Below are positions 26,901-32,885 of a stretch of 64,000 nucleotides of DNA, in pieces. The notes below the pieces were generated by a model. That model did no database searches. It was given only the letters and a program-made list of their open reading frames with translations, and had not been told where the DNA came from. Location of the stretch: NCBI RefSeq assembly GCF_001613345.1, contig NZ_BDCE01000057.1, positions 124,001 through 188,000 on the forward strand, written 5' to 3'. The DNA comes from Nocardia uniformis NBRC 13702. GTDB lineage: Bacteria; Actinomycetota; Actinomycetes; Mycobacteriales; Mycobacteriaceae. Made by a program: the position numbers and the translations under genes. Positions within the stretch are counted from its first letter, which is position 1. Each line of letters begins with the position of its first letter.

Positions 26901-29474
26901 ACCCGCGTAGTCGCCCGCCTCGGAGCGGCCCTGGGCACCACCGTCCCGGTGCGAGCGCTGTTCGACGCACCGACAGTGGCGGATCTGGCCGAACTCATTA
27001 CCTCCGGTGCGGCTACCGACCGTCCGCGTCCCGGCCCGCGCCCGCGCCCGGACCGCATTCCACTGTCGGCGGCACAGCAGCGCATGTGGTTCCTCAACCG
27101 CTACGACCCGGGCTCACCCGCCTACAACATTCCGGGAGCCTTCGAGATCGAAGGGGCACTCGATATTCCGGCCCTCCGTGCCGCCGTCGACGATGTTGTC
27201 GCCAGACACGAAACGTTGCGGACGGTCTACCCGACCGGCCCCGACGGATTGCCCTATCAGCACATCCTGCCCGCGGTCGCGGGAGCGACACCGATCATCG
27301 AGCGCGATGTCCGGCCCGAGGAGATCGGCACGGTTCTCACTGCGGAACTGTCGCGCGGCTTCGACCTGACCCGCGAAACACCCCTGCGCATCGGGCTATT
27401 GCACATAGCTCCGCAGCGCACCGTGCTGGCCATGGCGGTACATCACATTGCCGCCGACGGCTGGTCCATGACACCGCTCGCACGAGATGTGATGGTTGCG
27501 TTCGCTTCCCGCGCGGCCGGTAGTCCACCGCAGTGGACGCCGCTCCCGCTGCAATACGCCGACTACGCCCTGTGGCAACGTGAACTCCTCGGCTCCTGCG
27601 ATAATCCGGACAGTCTCGCGCACCAGCAGCTGCAATTCTGGCGCACTACCCTCGACGGCCTGCCGGAGCTGCACGCACTGCCCACCGATCGCCCGCGCCC
27701 ACCGCTTCCCTCGGGCATTGGCGACAGCGTTTCCTTCACCATCCCCGCCGCGGTGCACGACCGCGTGCAGGTGCTGGCGCGAGCGCACGGGGCCAGCCCA
27801 TTCATGGTGGCGCACACCGCCCTCGCGATCCTGCTGGCCCGGCGCTCCGGCAGCACCGATATCGCCATCGGGTCGGTGGTGGCGGGCCGCGGTGACGACG
27901 AACTCGACGATCTCGTCGGCATGTTCGTCAACACCGTGGTGCTGCGCTCACACCTCGACCCGGCCGCGACAGTCGCCGCCACCCTCGCCGCCACCCGCCA
28001 AGCCGATCTCGCCGCCTACGGCAATCTCGACCTGCCGTTCGAAAAGCTGGTGGACGCCCTCGCCCCCACCCGCGACACCTCGCACCACCCGCTGTTCCAG
28101 GTGCTGCTGGCCTTCCAGAATCTGCCGCTGGAGCCAACCAGGTTGCCCGGTATGGCGATCCGCCCCCTGAAGACCGCCGCTCCCGGCGCCAAGTTCGACC
28201 TGGAATGGATGCTGGCCGAACAGTTCGATTCCGGTGGGGAACCAGCGGGAATTACCGGTTCCCTCATCTTCGCCAGCGACCTCTTCGACCGCGCCACCGC
28301 ACAGGCCATGGCGGACAGCTTCATTCGCTACCTCGACGCCGCCACCGCCGCACCGGATTCCACCATCGCGGCGCTCACGGACTGGACGGCGCCCACCACG
28401 CCCGCCGATAGACCGAAGGTGCGTGGCCATGTCGAGCCCGCTCCACGCCGTGCCTACCGCGCCCCACGCACCGACCTCGAACGCGCGGTCGCCTCCGCCT
28501 TCGAAACCGTGCTCGACCACCCCCGAATCGGCGTGGACGACAACTTCTTCGACCTCGGCGGTAACTCCATGGCCGCGGTCCAATTGGCCGAACGGATCCG
28601 AGAACGCACCGGCAGCCCCGTCCCGCTGCAATGGATGTTCATCGAACCCACCCCCGCCGCGCTCGCCCGCCGAATCACCGACGGTGAACAGGAATTCGGC
28701 GTCGACCCGGCCTTGCGCGTCCTGCTGCCCATCCGCCCGACCGGAGCCGAGCCGCCCCTGTTCTGCATTCACCCCGCGGTCGGGTTGGCCTGGGGCTATA
28801 CGGGATTGGTGCGGCATATCGATGCGACGCACCCCGTGTATGGACTCCAATCGCCGGGCGTCACCGATGGCGGCGACCCCGACCGCACCGTGCGCGAACT
28901 CGCGACCCGCTACGCCGACGAAATCCAACAGGTCCAACCGCACGGCCCCTACCACCTGCTCGGCTACTCGGCAGGCGGCCCACTCGCACACGCCGTGGCC
29001 GTCGAATTGCGCCGTCGCCGCGAACCGGTCCCCGCACTGGTCATGCTGGACGCGCGCGCCGACATCGACTTCACCGACGATCAGATTCCCACTCCCGAAC
29101 TGCTGCTCGCCGAATTCGGCGGTGTCGAAATACCGGTGGGGGAAAGTGAATTGACCGCCGCGCGAGCCGTCGAGCTACTGTGCTCGGTCACCGGCGCCGC
29201 GAGCACCTTGACCGCCGTAGACCTCGAACACCTCTACAGCGACCTCGGACACCTGGTGCGCCAGATCGCCGACCATCGCCCCGAGGTCTTCGACGGCGAT
29301 CTCCTCTTCTTCACGGCAGCCGGAGGTCCGGCGGAACCCAATGTCGCTACCTGGATTCCGTATATCGGCGGTGAAATCGAGGAACGCCGAGTGGATTTCG
29401 GCCACAATCAACTCATTACGCCGCAGGCCTTGGAAGTCGTGGGCCCACGGGTGAATGCGTACCTGACCCGGTAA
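14982..29474 (+). CDS. Nonribosomal peptide synthetase, C-A-T-E-C-A-T-C-A-T-C-T-TE
   Basis: A 4830-residue assembly line. Module 1: EntF-like C (HHxxxDG at 143-149), A (SGSTG from 671), T (Ser1045 in LGGDS), E (HHLACDAISW from 1228). Module 2: C of the type that follows E domains (PLTPLQRGLLF; HH at 1760), A (core at 2370), T (Ser2749). Module 3: C (HH at 3065), A (core at 3554), T (Ser3970). Module 4: C (HH at 4154), T (Ser4529), with no A domain between them. TE: nucleophile Ser4663 in GYSAGG, His in DFGHNQL. It should build a peptide whose first residue is D-configured. Specificity-pocket readouts by eye are DALCSGSVA, DALVVGSVA and DALAIGDVW; I cannot assign substrates. Low-complexity insertions interrupt A1, E, A2, C3 and A3. 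No MbtH gene is in the window. Confidence 0.95.
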   Translation: MTRELAAEATATVFPLSPAQAGMWYAQQLDPSVPLSEAQYIEMRGPLDTAALRRAAVIAAREFGSGILRLVEIEGRPYQVVDPNLEAVVGFLDFSGRPDPIAAALDWMRADIAEPVDLLGDRAGVSVVIRVGVDHHLWYSRMHHILLDGFGSVTMLYRVAELYNARVRGESPPPGTAASLLEVHEAEVAYRNSSRYRSDERYWREIVTGMPERCSLVAATAPACALAREQRTELEPENAARLDRAARRFETSSATVVMAAVALYYARLTAMDEVVLNLPVSGRTTALLRRSGGMIANVVPLRVRVPRDGCVGDVMDALRVAASGALRHQRFRYEDMRDGAEDQPEFGRGFVGPVINIMLFPSGIDFDGLEAGLNVVTSGPIEDLFVNFYQHGAAAPIHVDFAANPRLYDEDSLGRHHRRFMTLLDSLLAAEPETPVAELAYRTAEDAAVVGGDFGAEAPTPRLLPEILRAGLDRAGRNGLAVVSEEGELTYGELDAVSDRLACTLIDAGREAGVAVGPESAVLLALPRSVAMVAAIWAVAETGAAFVPLGTALPAERVARIAGECGARIGITVAGNAAELPDSVRWLELDAHSAAVRDRIVSEPGRRRVPDEPERLGPDRTEQVVPADPVSPDYPERILSEPEDSRLTAAPGSASRSGARLENPAYIVFTSGSTGVPKGVVVTHRGLSGLAAAIVDAYDVAPGSRVLQSLNPSFDAATLEWLQAFASGATLVVTDTDPVIGADMARIVREYGVTQLCSTPAVLATLEPDALDGVRAVSTGGEPCPPELVARFGPGRRLLNSYGPSETTVAVTYTGGLLPGVRAGIGDPVPGAGMLVLDRFLRPVPVGAVGELYVAGPGVARGYIGRPGLTAQRFVATASGGRMYRTGDLVRWTGSKVLEYVGRSDFQVKLRGMRIELGEIDAVLSTHPTVEIAVTVARSVGAATALAAYVVPVAGAHIDEPELLEHAARRLPPYMVPATVTVLGALPLTGNGKVDRAALPEPVIAQPVRQGSTEAERLLCDLFTEVLGSSQVGPDSSFFALGGDSIMAIGLVSRARAAGLVFSARDVFEHRTPAALALAARRESVGPRRLPELPGGGIGRMPLTPIAAWLLGRPGWEQFAQSMVVRLPIGIEQAALVRTVRGLLDRHDMLRARVIRTPYGAQLEVPPPHVVDTEALLTRIACESPDESVDHELAAAVARLAPLDGRMLALTWLDPGPATPGRMIVAVHHLACDAISWRILLPDLMAAWTQTCTGHTATLPKVSTSMRTWSHALHGLVADRAPAVDADAAVSPQPWQTDGDVAAVHSAAGDSGTDGPDPRELSGRPQSAADVAEDFGERFGDVAYWRETLAADPVLGWRRIDPEVDAYGTAGRVEVEIPEAVTAVLLERTAEVYRCGVEEVLLAGLVLALGRWRSRHGLPDTDTVVTVERHGRDEGVVPGADLSRTVGWFTQQVPVRIGPAVESAAAVVKTVKEQLRAVPSGGVGYGLLRYPGGAAELADMPEPQVGFNYLGQIPGEAVAADWMPVGMADRLGGHAHPSMPLAAVISVDAAAMVAERGTRLHAVWQYASAAIDGGAVDEIAREWVSAVSEIADLLSAPDAGGFTPSDLPLVAVTQDEIDAWEARFGRLAEVWPLTPLQRGLLFQAQLSPGGLDGYSVQAVIDVEAEMDVDRLTAAATALVRRHSALRAAFVQNADTAAQLIVSEADVSCDYLEAYGANEAELDDMAAGQLRTPFAVDNPPLIRFACIAVAPNRFRLVITNHHLILDGWSMPLLFGELVALYETGGQEAGFADPVPPRHYLEWLSRRDLDPARAAWSAALAGLDGPTLAAPGAPRADAAAAAVAHEVALPDGLAERLRHVAATREVTVNTMVQVAWALLLAELTGDTDIVFGATVSGRPPELPDADRMIGMLVNTVPIRITLDPAESATDLITRVQAEQSALAEHHILGLDEIQALAGLGPLFDTATVYESYPVDAEALSAATQRARLRVTGVRGYDGTHYPLALAAYAGDGLRLVLSRSPRYFDAAQAESMTDRLARILTTLAGDTNPRIAEVRGVEPDTTSAGWFGPAGRRPRLLPDLLTAAGRRHAVAVTMAGGAGKRYGASQFVAGAVKPEGGASVPRRGPADVAEAEHGVSGFVSSAAGAQRGTAEVDAGGAEPRRAITESPADETETRGGVAESVTGAGGAQGGIAEIKDGGQASRRDTAEFIAGRTDEWAVEAVTGAPSVRHRAAESTSALPAILSYAELDEVSNRLARRLIRDGAGPERAVLLALPRSVDYMVALWAIAKAGAAFVPVDTAQPAARLAAIAAECGATLGVSAEYVSSELPESVSWLRLDSPQRVSEVAAMSGAPVADADRLAPLRSEHAAYVVFTSGSTGTPKGVVVTHAGLANLAAAVVFRGRLGRDARVLHCVNPSFDASILVWLGAFASGATLVIAPPEANAGTELATAIEVGAPTHIVCTPSVLATLRAEQLRGVEAAVIGGETCPPTVITRLGADRILVNSYGPAETTVAATFGDPMTPDTATVLGAPVAGAALLVLDRWLRPVPVGAMGELYIRGPGLARGYAGRTALSASCFVADPFAVGRRMYRTGDLVRRTAPEILEYLGRSDSQVKVRGIRVEPGEVDAVLVRHPGVELAVTVARRNRAGTIALSSYVTAKAGARLAITELTGWLSARLPRYLIPSSISLLVDLPRTRTGKIDLRALPEPETLQADYVVPTGLEIVIADVFAEVLHADRVGARHDFFTLGGDSLSAARAAARLSAALHTTVPVRTLFDAPMVADLAQRLDAAAITASRPPLVRAARPDRIPLSPAQQRMWFVNRYDPTSPAYNIPTALHLSGHLDPHALRAACYDVLERHESLRTVYPEIDGTGVQRVLPADSVPLDLDPIPVTPDRVAEAVGRVVGTAFDVTTAVPLRLRLFRIAAGERASRAEAVDGSGFGTGVADGGGPRGDVVDRGGAHAYGAVEGFHTDGVEGSYAGAVAGGSHADVVDRGGAHAHAVVEGLHTDAAAEASHPDAVGGGGFHEGAVNDGVETTYSGGAATDASTAGQGGNSCAADEYVLVVVAHHIALDGFSMAPLVRDVATAYAARVVGGAPEWEPLPVQYADYALWQQARLGNADDSDSVSAQQLRYWVRTLADTPDQLDLPTDRPRPAHASHRAAEVSDRIEGELVAAIDRCARTHRATPFMVLHAALAVLLARLSGSGDVVVGTPIAGRGAAELDDLVGMFVNTLVLRTDIRAAEGFGDLLDRVRRTDLDAFAHADLPFERLVEELAPARSAARHPIVQAMLVFQNLTHPEFTLPALTVAPLELPQTTSRFDLSLTVSGDADGIELRCAFATDLFDADTMRLLLRRLVGLLTAVTTDQTRPVGDIDLRTEAERTRPGEPARPVAAPRLLADLMADAVAAAPERVAVVCGDRRLTYRDLDTRAELLARQLIHAGAGPETLVAVGIPRSIESVLAVWAITRTGAAFVPVDPAYPPNRIAHIAEVSGVELGLTVHAQRDRLPDSVHWWTLDDAVPQRPPSAPPHESSVQGRSVRSTSAGRQARPENPAYVMFTSGSTGAPKGVVVTHTGLANLAVAQRDRDGLTAESRVLHVASPSFDASVLELVMAVSAASCLVVAPPTVFAGRELADLLARERVSHIALTPSALSTVDPAGLDDVRMVITGGEPCPPDLVAAWAAPNRLHFNDYGPTESTVWATGSAALRPGDPITIGSPAPGVRALVLDERLLPVPDGVVGELYLAGIALARGYFGRGDLTAARFVADPYGPPGQRMYRTGDLVRCRGVDLEYLGRTDNQVKLRGLRIELGEVESALTADPAVARAVAVIRDDSRGGDMLVAYVVPAATSEPAGAVSDGGASDGGAPEGRASDGHVSDGRASEGRPLDPLRLRKSIARRLPSYMVPSAIVVLNTLPHTANGKLDLAALPAPESAVTVHRTPETPAEQAVAAAFAEVLEIDRVWLDDDFFALGGNSLIGTRVVARLGAALGTTVPVRALFDAPTVADLAELITSGAATDRPRPGPRPRPDRIPLSAAQQRMWFLNRYDPGSPAYNIPGAFEIEGALDIPALRAAVDDVVARHETLRTVYPTGPDGLPYQHILPAVAGATPIIERDVRPEEIGTVLTAELSRGFDLTRETPLRIGLLHIAPQRTVLAMAVHHIAADGWSMTPLARDVMVAFASRAAGSPPQWTPLPLQYADYALWQRELLGSCDNPDSLAHQQLQFWRTTLDGLPELHALPTDRPRPPLPSGIGDSVSFTIPAAVHDRVQVLARAHGASPFMVAHTALAILLARRSGSTDIAIGSVVAGRGDDELDDLVGMFVNTVVLRSHLDPAATVAATLAATRQADLAAYGNLDLPFEKLVDALAPTRDTSHHPLFQVLLAFQNLPLEPTRLPGMAIRPLKTAAPGAKFDLEWMLAEQFDSGGEPAGITGSLIFASDLFDRATAQAMADSFIRYLDAATAAPDSTIAALTDWTAPTTPADRPKVRGHVEPAPRRAYRAPRTDLERAVASAFETVLDHPRIGVDDNFFDLGGNSMAAVQLAERIRERTGSPVPLQWMFIEPTPAALARRITDGEQEFGVDPALRVLLPIRPTGAEPPLFCIHPAVGLAWGYTGLVRHIDATHPVYGLQSPGVTDGGDPDRTVRELATRYADEIQQVQPHGPYHLLGYSAGGPLAHAVAVELRRRREPVPALVMLDARADIDFTDDQIPTPELLLAEFGGVEIPVGESELTAARAVELLCSVTGAASTLTAVDLEHLYSDLGHLVRQIADHRPEVFDGDLLFFTAAGGPAEPNVATWIPYIGGEIEERRVDFGHNQLITPQALEVVGPRVNAYLTR

Positions 29475-29479
29475 CCGGC

Positions 29480-30418
29480 CTACTCGCCCTCGTCGAACTC
29501 GTCATCGTCGTCGTGGTGATGGAACGATGCGATACTTCCCTCGGTCACGCCGACGCCATGGACGCTGAACTCGCCGAACGGTGAGCCGGGGCGCCCCGCC
29601 CGGAAACATGCGTCACCGGGCGATCGGAAACCGAACTCCCGCGCCAACTCGACGGCCAGCCGTGCGGCATGCGCCCCGCGCTCGGGTGGCAGCGGACGCA
29701 CCCAGCGCCACTGTCCGCCCACCATCGGGACGAATCCGTGGCCCGCGAGCCAGCTCCGGTCAATGGTCGCACCGTCCAGATACACACTGATCCCGTCGAT
29801 GCGCTGCTCGATCTGCACGATGCGCGGATCGTCCCAGTGCGTGCAGCCGTGCGGAGCGAGACTGATCCGCAGCGTGTCCGGCTCGTCGTAGACGGCATTG
29901 TCGCCGACGCCGAAATACCGCATGCCGAGATAGATATCGTGCAGCGTCGCCCCGAACCCCTCCGCTACCTGATCCCAGGATTCCGTTGTCGCGGTGAACC
30001 ATTCGCCGGGGAAGTCCCTGCGCTGCTCATAGCCGCCACCGAGCCAGGTGTAGGGCGCGTTCGCCACACCGAGTGCACCCTTGTCGAAGGTGTTCGACAC
30101 CGACGCGCCCCAGGCCCGCGCATCCACGATTCGAGCACTCATGGCACCGTGCACATGCACCTTCAGGAGTCGAAACACCCTGTCGCCCCGCCACAGTGCG
30201 AATACACCGTGCTCGCCCCCGAAGAGCGATACCGGACCCCATAGTTCTGTGGCGAGAGCCAGATGGTGCCGAAACTCCTCCGGCGATACCGGCCCGTCAC
30301 CGAGCGGTACCTCTACCCGAAGGACATTCGGATCCGCGCGTCGCAGTACGTCGAAATCGGTCTCGGTCAGCTTCTGCAGCGCGGTGCGGAACCATTCGTC
30401 GGTGGTGCTGTCGGCCAT
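29480..30418 (-). CDS. Protein of unknown function with acidic His/Asp tail
   Basis: A 312-residue soluble protein converging on the NRPS with a 5-base gap. It is rich in Trp/Tyr/Gly motifs (YTWLGGGYEQRRDFPGEW; DIYLGMRYFGVGDNAVYDEP) and ends in a short run of His then Asp/Glu (FHHHDDDDEFDEGE), which could bind metal. I recognise no family with confidence. It is not on the same strand as the NRPS and need not be related. Confidence 0.65.
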   Translation of the reverse strand: MADSTTDEWFRTALQKLTETDFDVLRRADPNVLRVEVPLGDGPVSPEEFRHHLALATELWGPVSLFGGEHGVFALWRGDRVFRLLKVHVHGAMSARIVDARAWGASVSNTFDKGALGVANAPYTWLGGGYEQRRDFPGEWFTATTESWDQVAEGFGATLHDIYLGMRYFGVGDNAVYDEPDTLRISLAPHGCTHWDDPRIVQIEQRIDGISVYLDGATIDRSWLAGHGFVPMVGGQWRWVRPLPPERGAHAARLAVELAREFGFRSPGDACFRAGRPGSPFGEFSVHGVGVTEGSIASFHHHDDDDEFDEGE

Positions 30419-30656
30419 GGGGTCTCCCTCTTATGCGCCGCAAACTTACAGCGCGCGCGGCCCGACCGCCTCCGCAACCGATATCTCCCGGGCGTGGTCT
30501 GCATCACCGCTACTTCTGCGGGCGAATGCGTACCCGCTCGATGACCGCCCGGCGGGGCCCAGCGACGGGCCAGCAGCGGTCATCGCGATCCGATGACGGC
30601 GAATCTTTCGGGGACACCCTCCGGTTGGGGAACAATGGGCCGAGACGACATATCGC

Positions 30657-32111
30657 GTGGAAGCAGGTTCGGCAGTGTCGAAAAACGGGAAGCGGCTGCT
30701 CAGCGCCGCCGCGGTAGGGCTGGGGTCGCTCGGCGCCGGAGAACTGATCGCGGCGAGCCGGGGCGGATCGCTTGTCGACGGTATCGGTCGCGCGGCGGCC
30801 GATACCGTACCGGTGGCGGTGGTCGAGGCCGTGGTGGCCAGGGCGGGTGCGCACGATAAGGAGGCCACCCGGTACGGCGTGCTGGCGGCCGGTGTCGCGG
30901 CGGCGGCGGGTTTGGCGGCGCTGCCGCAACGTGTGCGCACACCCGCCGCCCTGGCCTTCGGAGCCGGGGCGGGCGCGCTCTCGACGCGACTGCCGAATCG
31001 CTCACCGGCAGCGGTCGCGGGCAGCGCGGTCGCCGCGGGACTGCTCAGCCGCGGGTTGCGGCGGCCGCCCGGGGCCGGGCGCGGATTGCTCTGGGCTGCA
31101 ATGGGTGCCGGAATGTTCGCGGGAGCGGAGACGCTGCTGCGTCGGGCCGATCGGGAGCACCGTGAGCGGGTCGGCCGGGTCGGCCCGATGGGTGCGCACC
31201 AGCCGATTCCCGACGATGGTCTCGGGCTCGAACACGGGCTGTCCCCGCTCATCACCTCGGTCGGGAAGTTCTATGTCGCGGATGTGAATTCGCGGCCGCC
31301 GCGCATCGATCCGAAGCAGTGGCGGCTCGCTATCACCGGTAAGGTCGCGCACTCGCTGCGCCTGTCGCTCGCGGAATTGGCCGACCAGGCAGAGGAATTC
31401 GACGCCGTCATGGTGTGCGTGCACAACACCGCGGGCGCGGGCCGGGCCGGTAATGCCCGGTGGCTGGGTGTGCCGCTGACCAAACTGCTCGACCACGCGC
31501 TGCCCGAATCCGGTGCGACCAAACTGGTGACCCGCGCCGTCGACGGCTACACGATCTCGCTGCCGCTGGAACCGTTGCGCTCCGGCGAATGGCCCGCCTA
31601 CCTGGTCATCGGCATGAACGGTGAACCCCTGCCTCCGGAGCACGGCTTCCCCGCGCGGGTCTTCGTACCCGGCCTCTACGGCCAGTACACGGGCGTGAAA
31701 TTCCTCGCCGAACTCGAACTCGCCGACGACAGTCATGTCGACTACTGGGTGAAGCGCGGTTGGCCGCGTGAGCCGATCTGGGTGCGCCCGCAGGCGCGGA
31801 TCGACGTCACGGCCACCGGCAGTCCGGGTTCGGGCAAGTGCACCGTCGCGGGCGTCGCCTGGGCTCCGCCGCACGGTGTCTCGGGCGTCGAGATCCGGAT
31901 CGACGAAACCGATTGGATTCCGGTCGAACTCGGCGCGGAACTGGCGCCCGCCGCGTGGCGACGCTGGCGCACCATCGTCGACCTGCCACCGGGCGAGCAC
32001 ACCGTGTCCGCCCGGGTCACCAGCCGCTCCGGGGAAGTGCAGGATGCGGCGACTCGCCCACCGTTCCCACTCGGCCCCGGCGGACTGCACACCGTGACCG
32101 TCCACGCCTGA
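30657..32111 (+). CDS. Molybdopterin-dependent oxidoreductase, sulfite-oxidase fold, membrane-anchored
   Basis: The N-terminal ~170 residues are Ala/Gly-rich with several hydrophobic segments, suggesting membrane anchoring. From about 190 comes a sulfite-oxidase-type molybdopterin domain: PLITSVGKFYVADV, the presumed Mo-ligating Cys in VMVCVHNTAGAG, then PARVFVPGLYGQYTGVKF, and a C-terminal Ig-like dimerisation domain (GVSGVEIRIDETDWIPVELG). The start is GTG 30657 or GTG 30675. The natural substrate is unknown; many such actinobacterial proteins are annotated only by fold. Confidence 0.85.
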   Translation: MEAGSAVSKNGKRLLSAAAVGLGSLGAGELIAASRGGSLVDGIGRAAADTVPVAVVEAVVARAGAHDKEATRYGVLAAGVAAAAGLAALPQRVRTPAALAFGAGAGALSTRLPNRSPAAVAGSAVAAGLLSRGLRRPPGAGRGLLWAAMGAGMFAGAETLLRRADREHRERVGRVGPMGAHQPIPDDGLGLEHGLSPLITSVGKFYVADVNSRPPRIDPKQWRLAITGKVAHSLRLSLAELADQAEEFDAVMVCVHNTAGAGRAGNARWLGVPLTKLLDHALPESGATKLVTRAVDGYTISLPLEPLRSGEWPAYLVIGMNGEPLPPEHGFPARVFVPGLYGQYTGVKFLAELELADDSHVDYWVKRGWPREPIWVRPQARIDVTATGSPGSGKCTVAGVAWAPPHGVSGVEIRIDETDWIPVELGAELAPAAWRRWRTIVDLPPGEHTVSARVTSRSGEVQDAATRPPFPLGPGGLHTVTVHA

Positions 32112-32147
32112 GTCCCCGTCAACGGCAGCACACCGCGTGCGGTCGGG

Positions 32148-32588
32148 CTACAGCCGGGGATCGTTGACCAGGCGGAAGTCGTGCAGATCATCCTTGGTGC
32201 CCGCCGCCGTGAAATAGCGCCCCGGCAGTTCGTTGGCGGGCATATCGCAGGCGCGGGCAATGACCGATGCGGGGAGGCGGAGCAGGTCGCGGCCCAGATG
32301 CCAGGGCGTGACCAAGCGGGCCTCGTCGCCGAAGAGCAGGACACAGCGGACCGGGACGCGGCCGTCGGGGAGCAGGGCGCGGTCGGCGGTGTGCCGCCAC
32401 CGCGTCAGCGTCTCGTACAGCCCTGTCAGATCCAGACTTTCGTGGGCTCCCTCGAGGGCGGCGGCATAGTCGCGATCGAACTGCTCGACCTCGGATTCCG
32501 CCAGGCAGGTGCGGATCGCGGCAGGGCTGGCGTGGGCGGGTAGCGGGAAGCCGTGCTCGAACTTGGCGTAACCATGCTCGGCTGTCAT
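32148..32588 (-). CDS. Small protein of unknown function (DUF6247-like)
   Basis: A 146-residue protein. The segment ASPAAIRTCLAESEVEQFDR followed by a second helix ending LTRWRHTADRAL resembles DUF6247, a family of uncharacterised actinobacterial proteins; I am not certain. It converges on the oxidoreductase gene. About 300 bases upstream (32589-32885) hold no gene I can support. Confidence 0.6.
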   Translation of the reverse strand: MTAEHGYAKFEHGFPLPAHASPAAIRTCLAESEVEQFDRDYAAALEGAHESLDLTGLYETLTRWRHTADRALLPDGRVPVRCVLLFGDEARLVTPWHLGRDLLRLPASVIARACDMPANELPGRYFTAAGTKDDLHDFRLVNDPRL

Positions 32589-32885
32589 GAATCCACGCTA
32601 AACCCGACCGCCCGTGCGTGCTGCGAATCGGTATGTATCGGATCGGGCGGAACGCCCGTGCGCCGCTGGATTCGCGCTCGCGCGCCGCGAAGGCCAGCGC
32701 TCGTCGGAACTGCCGCGGTCGCCGCGATTCGAACCACAGTCGCGGTTACCTCGGTGCCGAAGCTGCCAACGGATCGCGGTGCACGCGAGGACACACCATC
32801 GGTTGGGGGCCGGAGCCCGGCGACCGCGAGCTGGAGTGCGCGACGTCCAGCCGCTGGGTGGGGTCGGTCGAGCCGCTGGGCAGGG

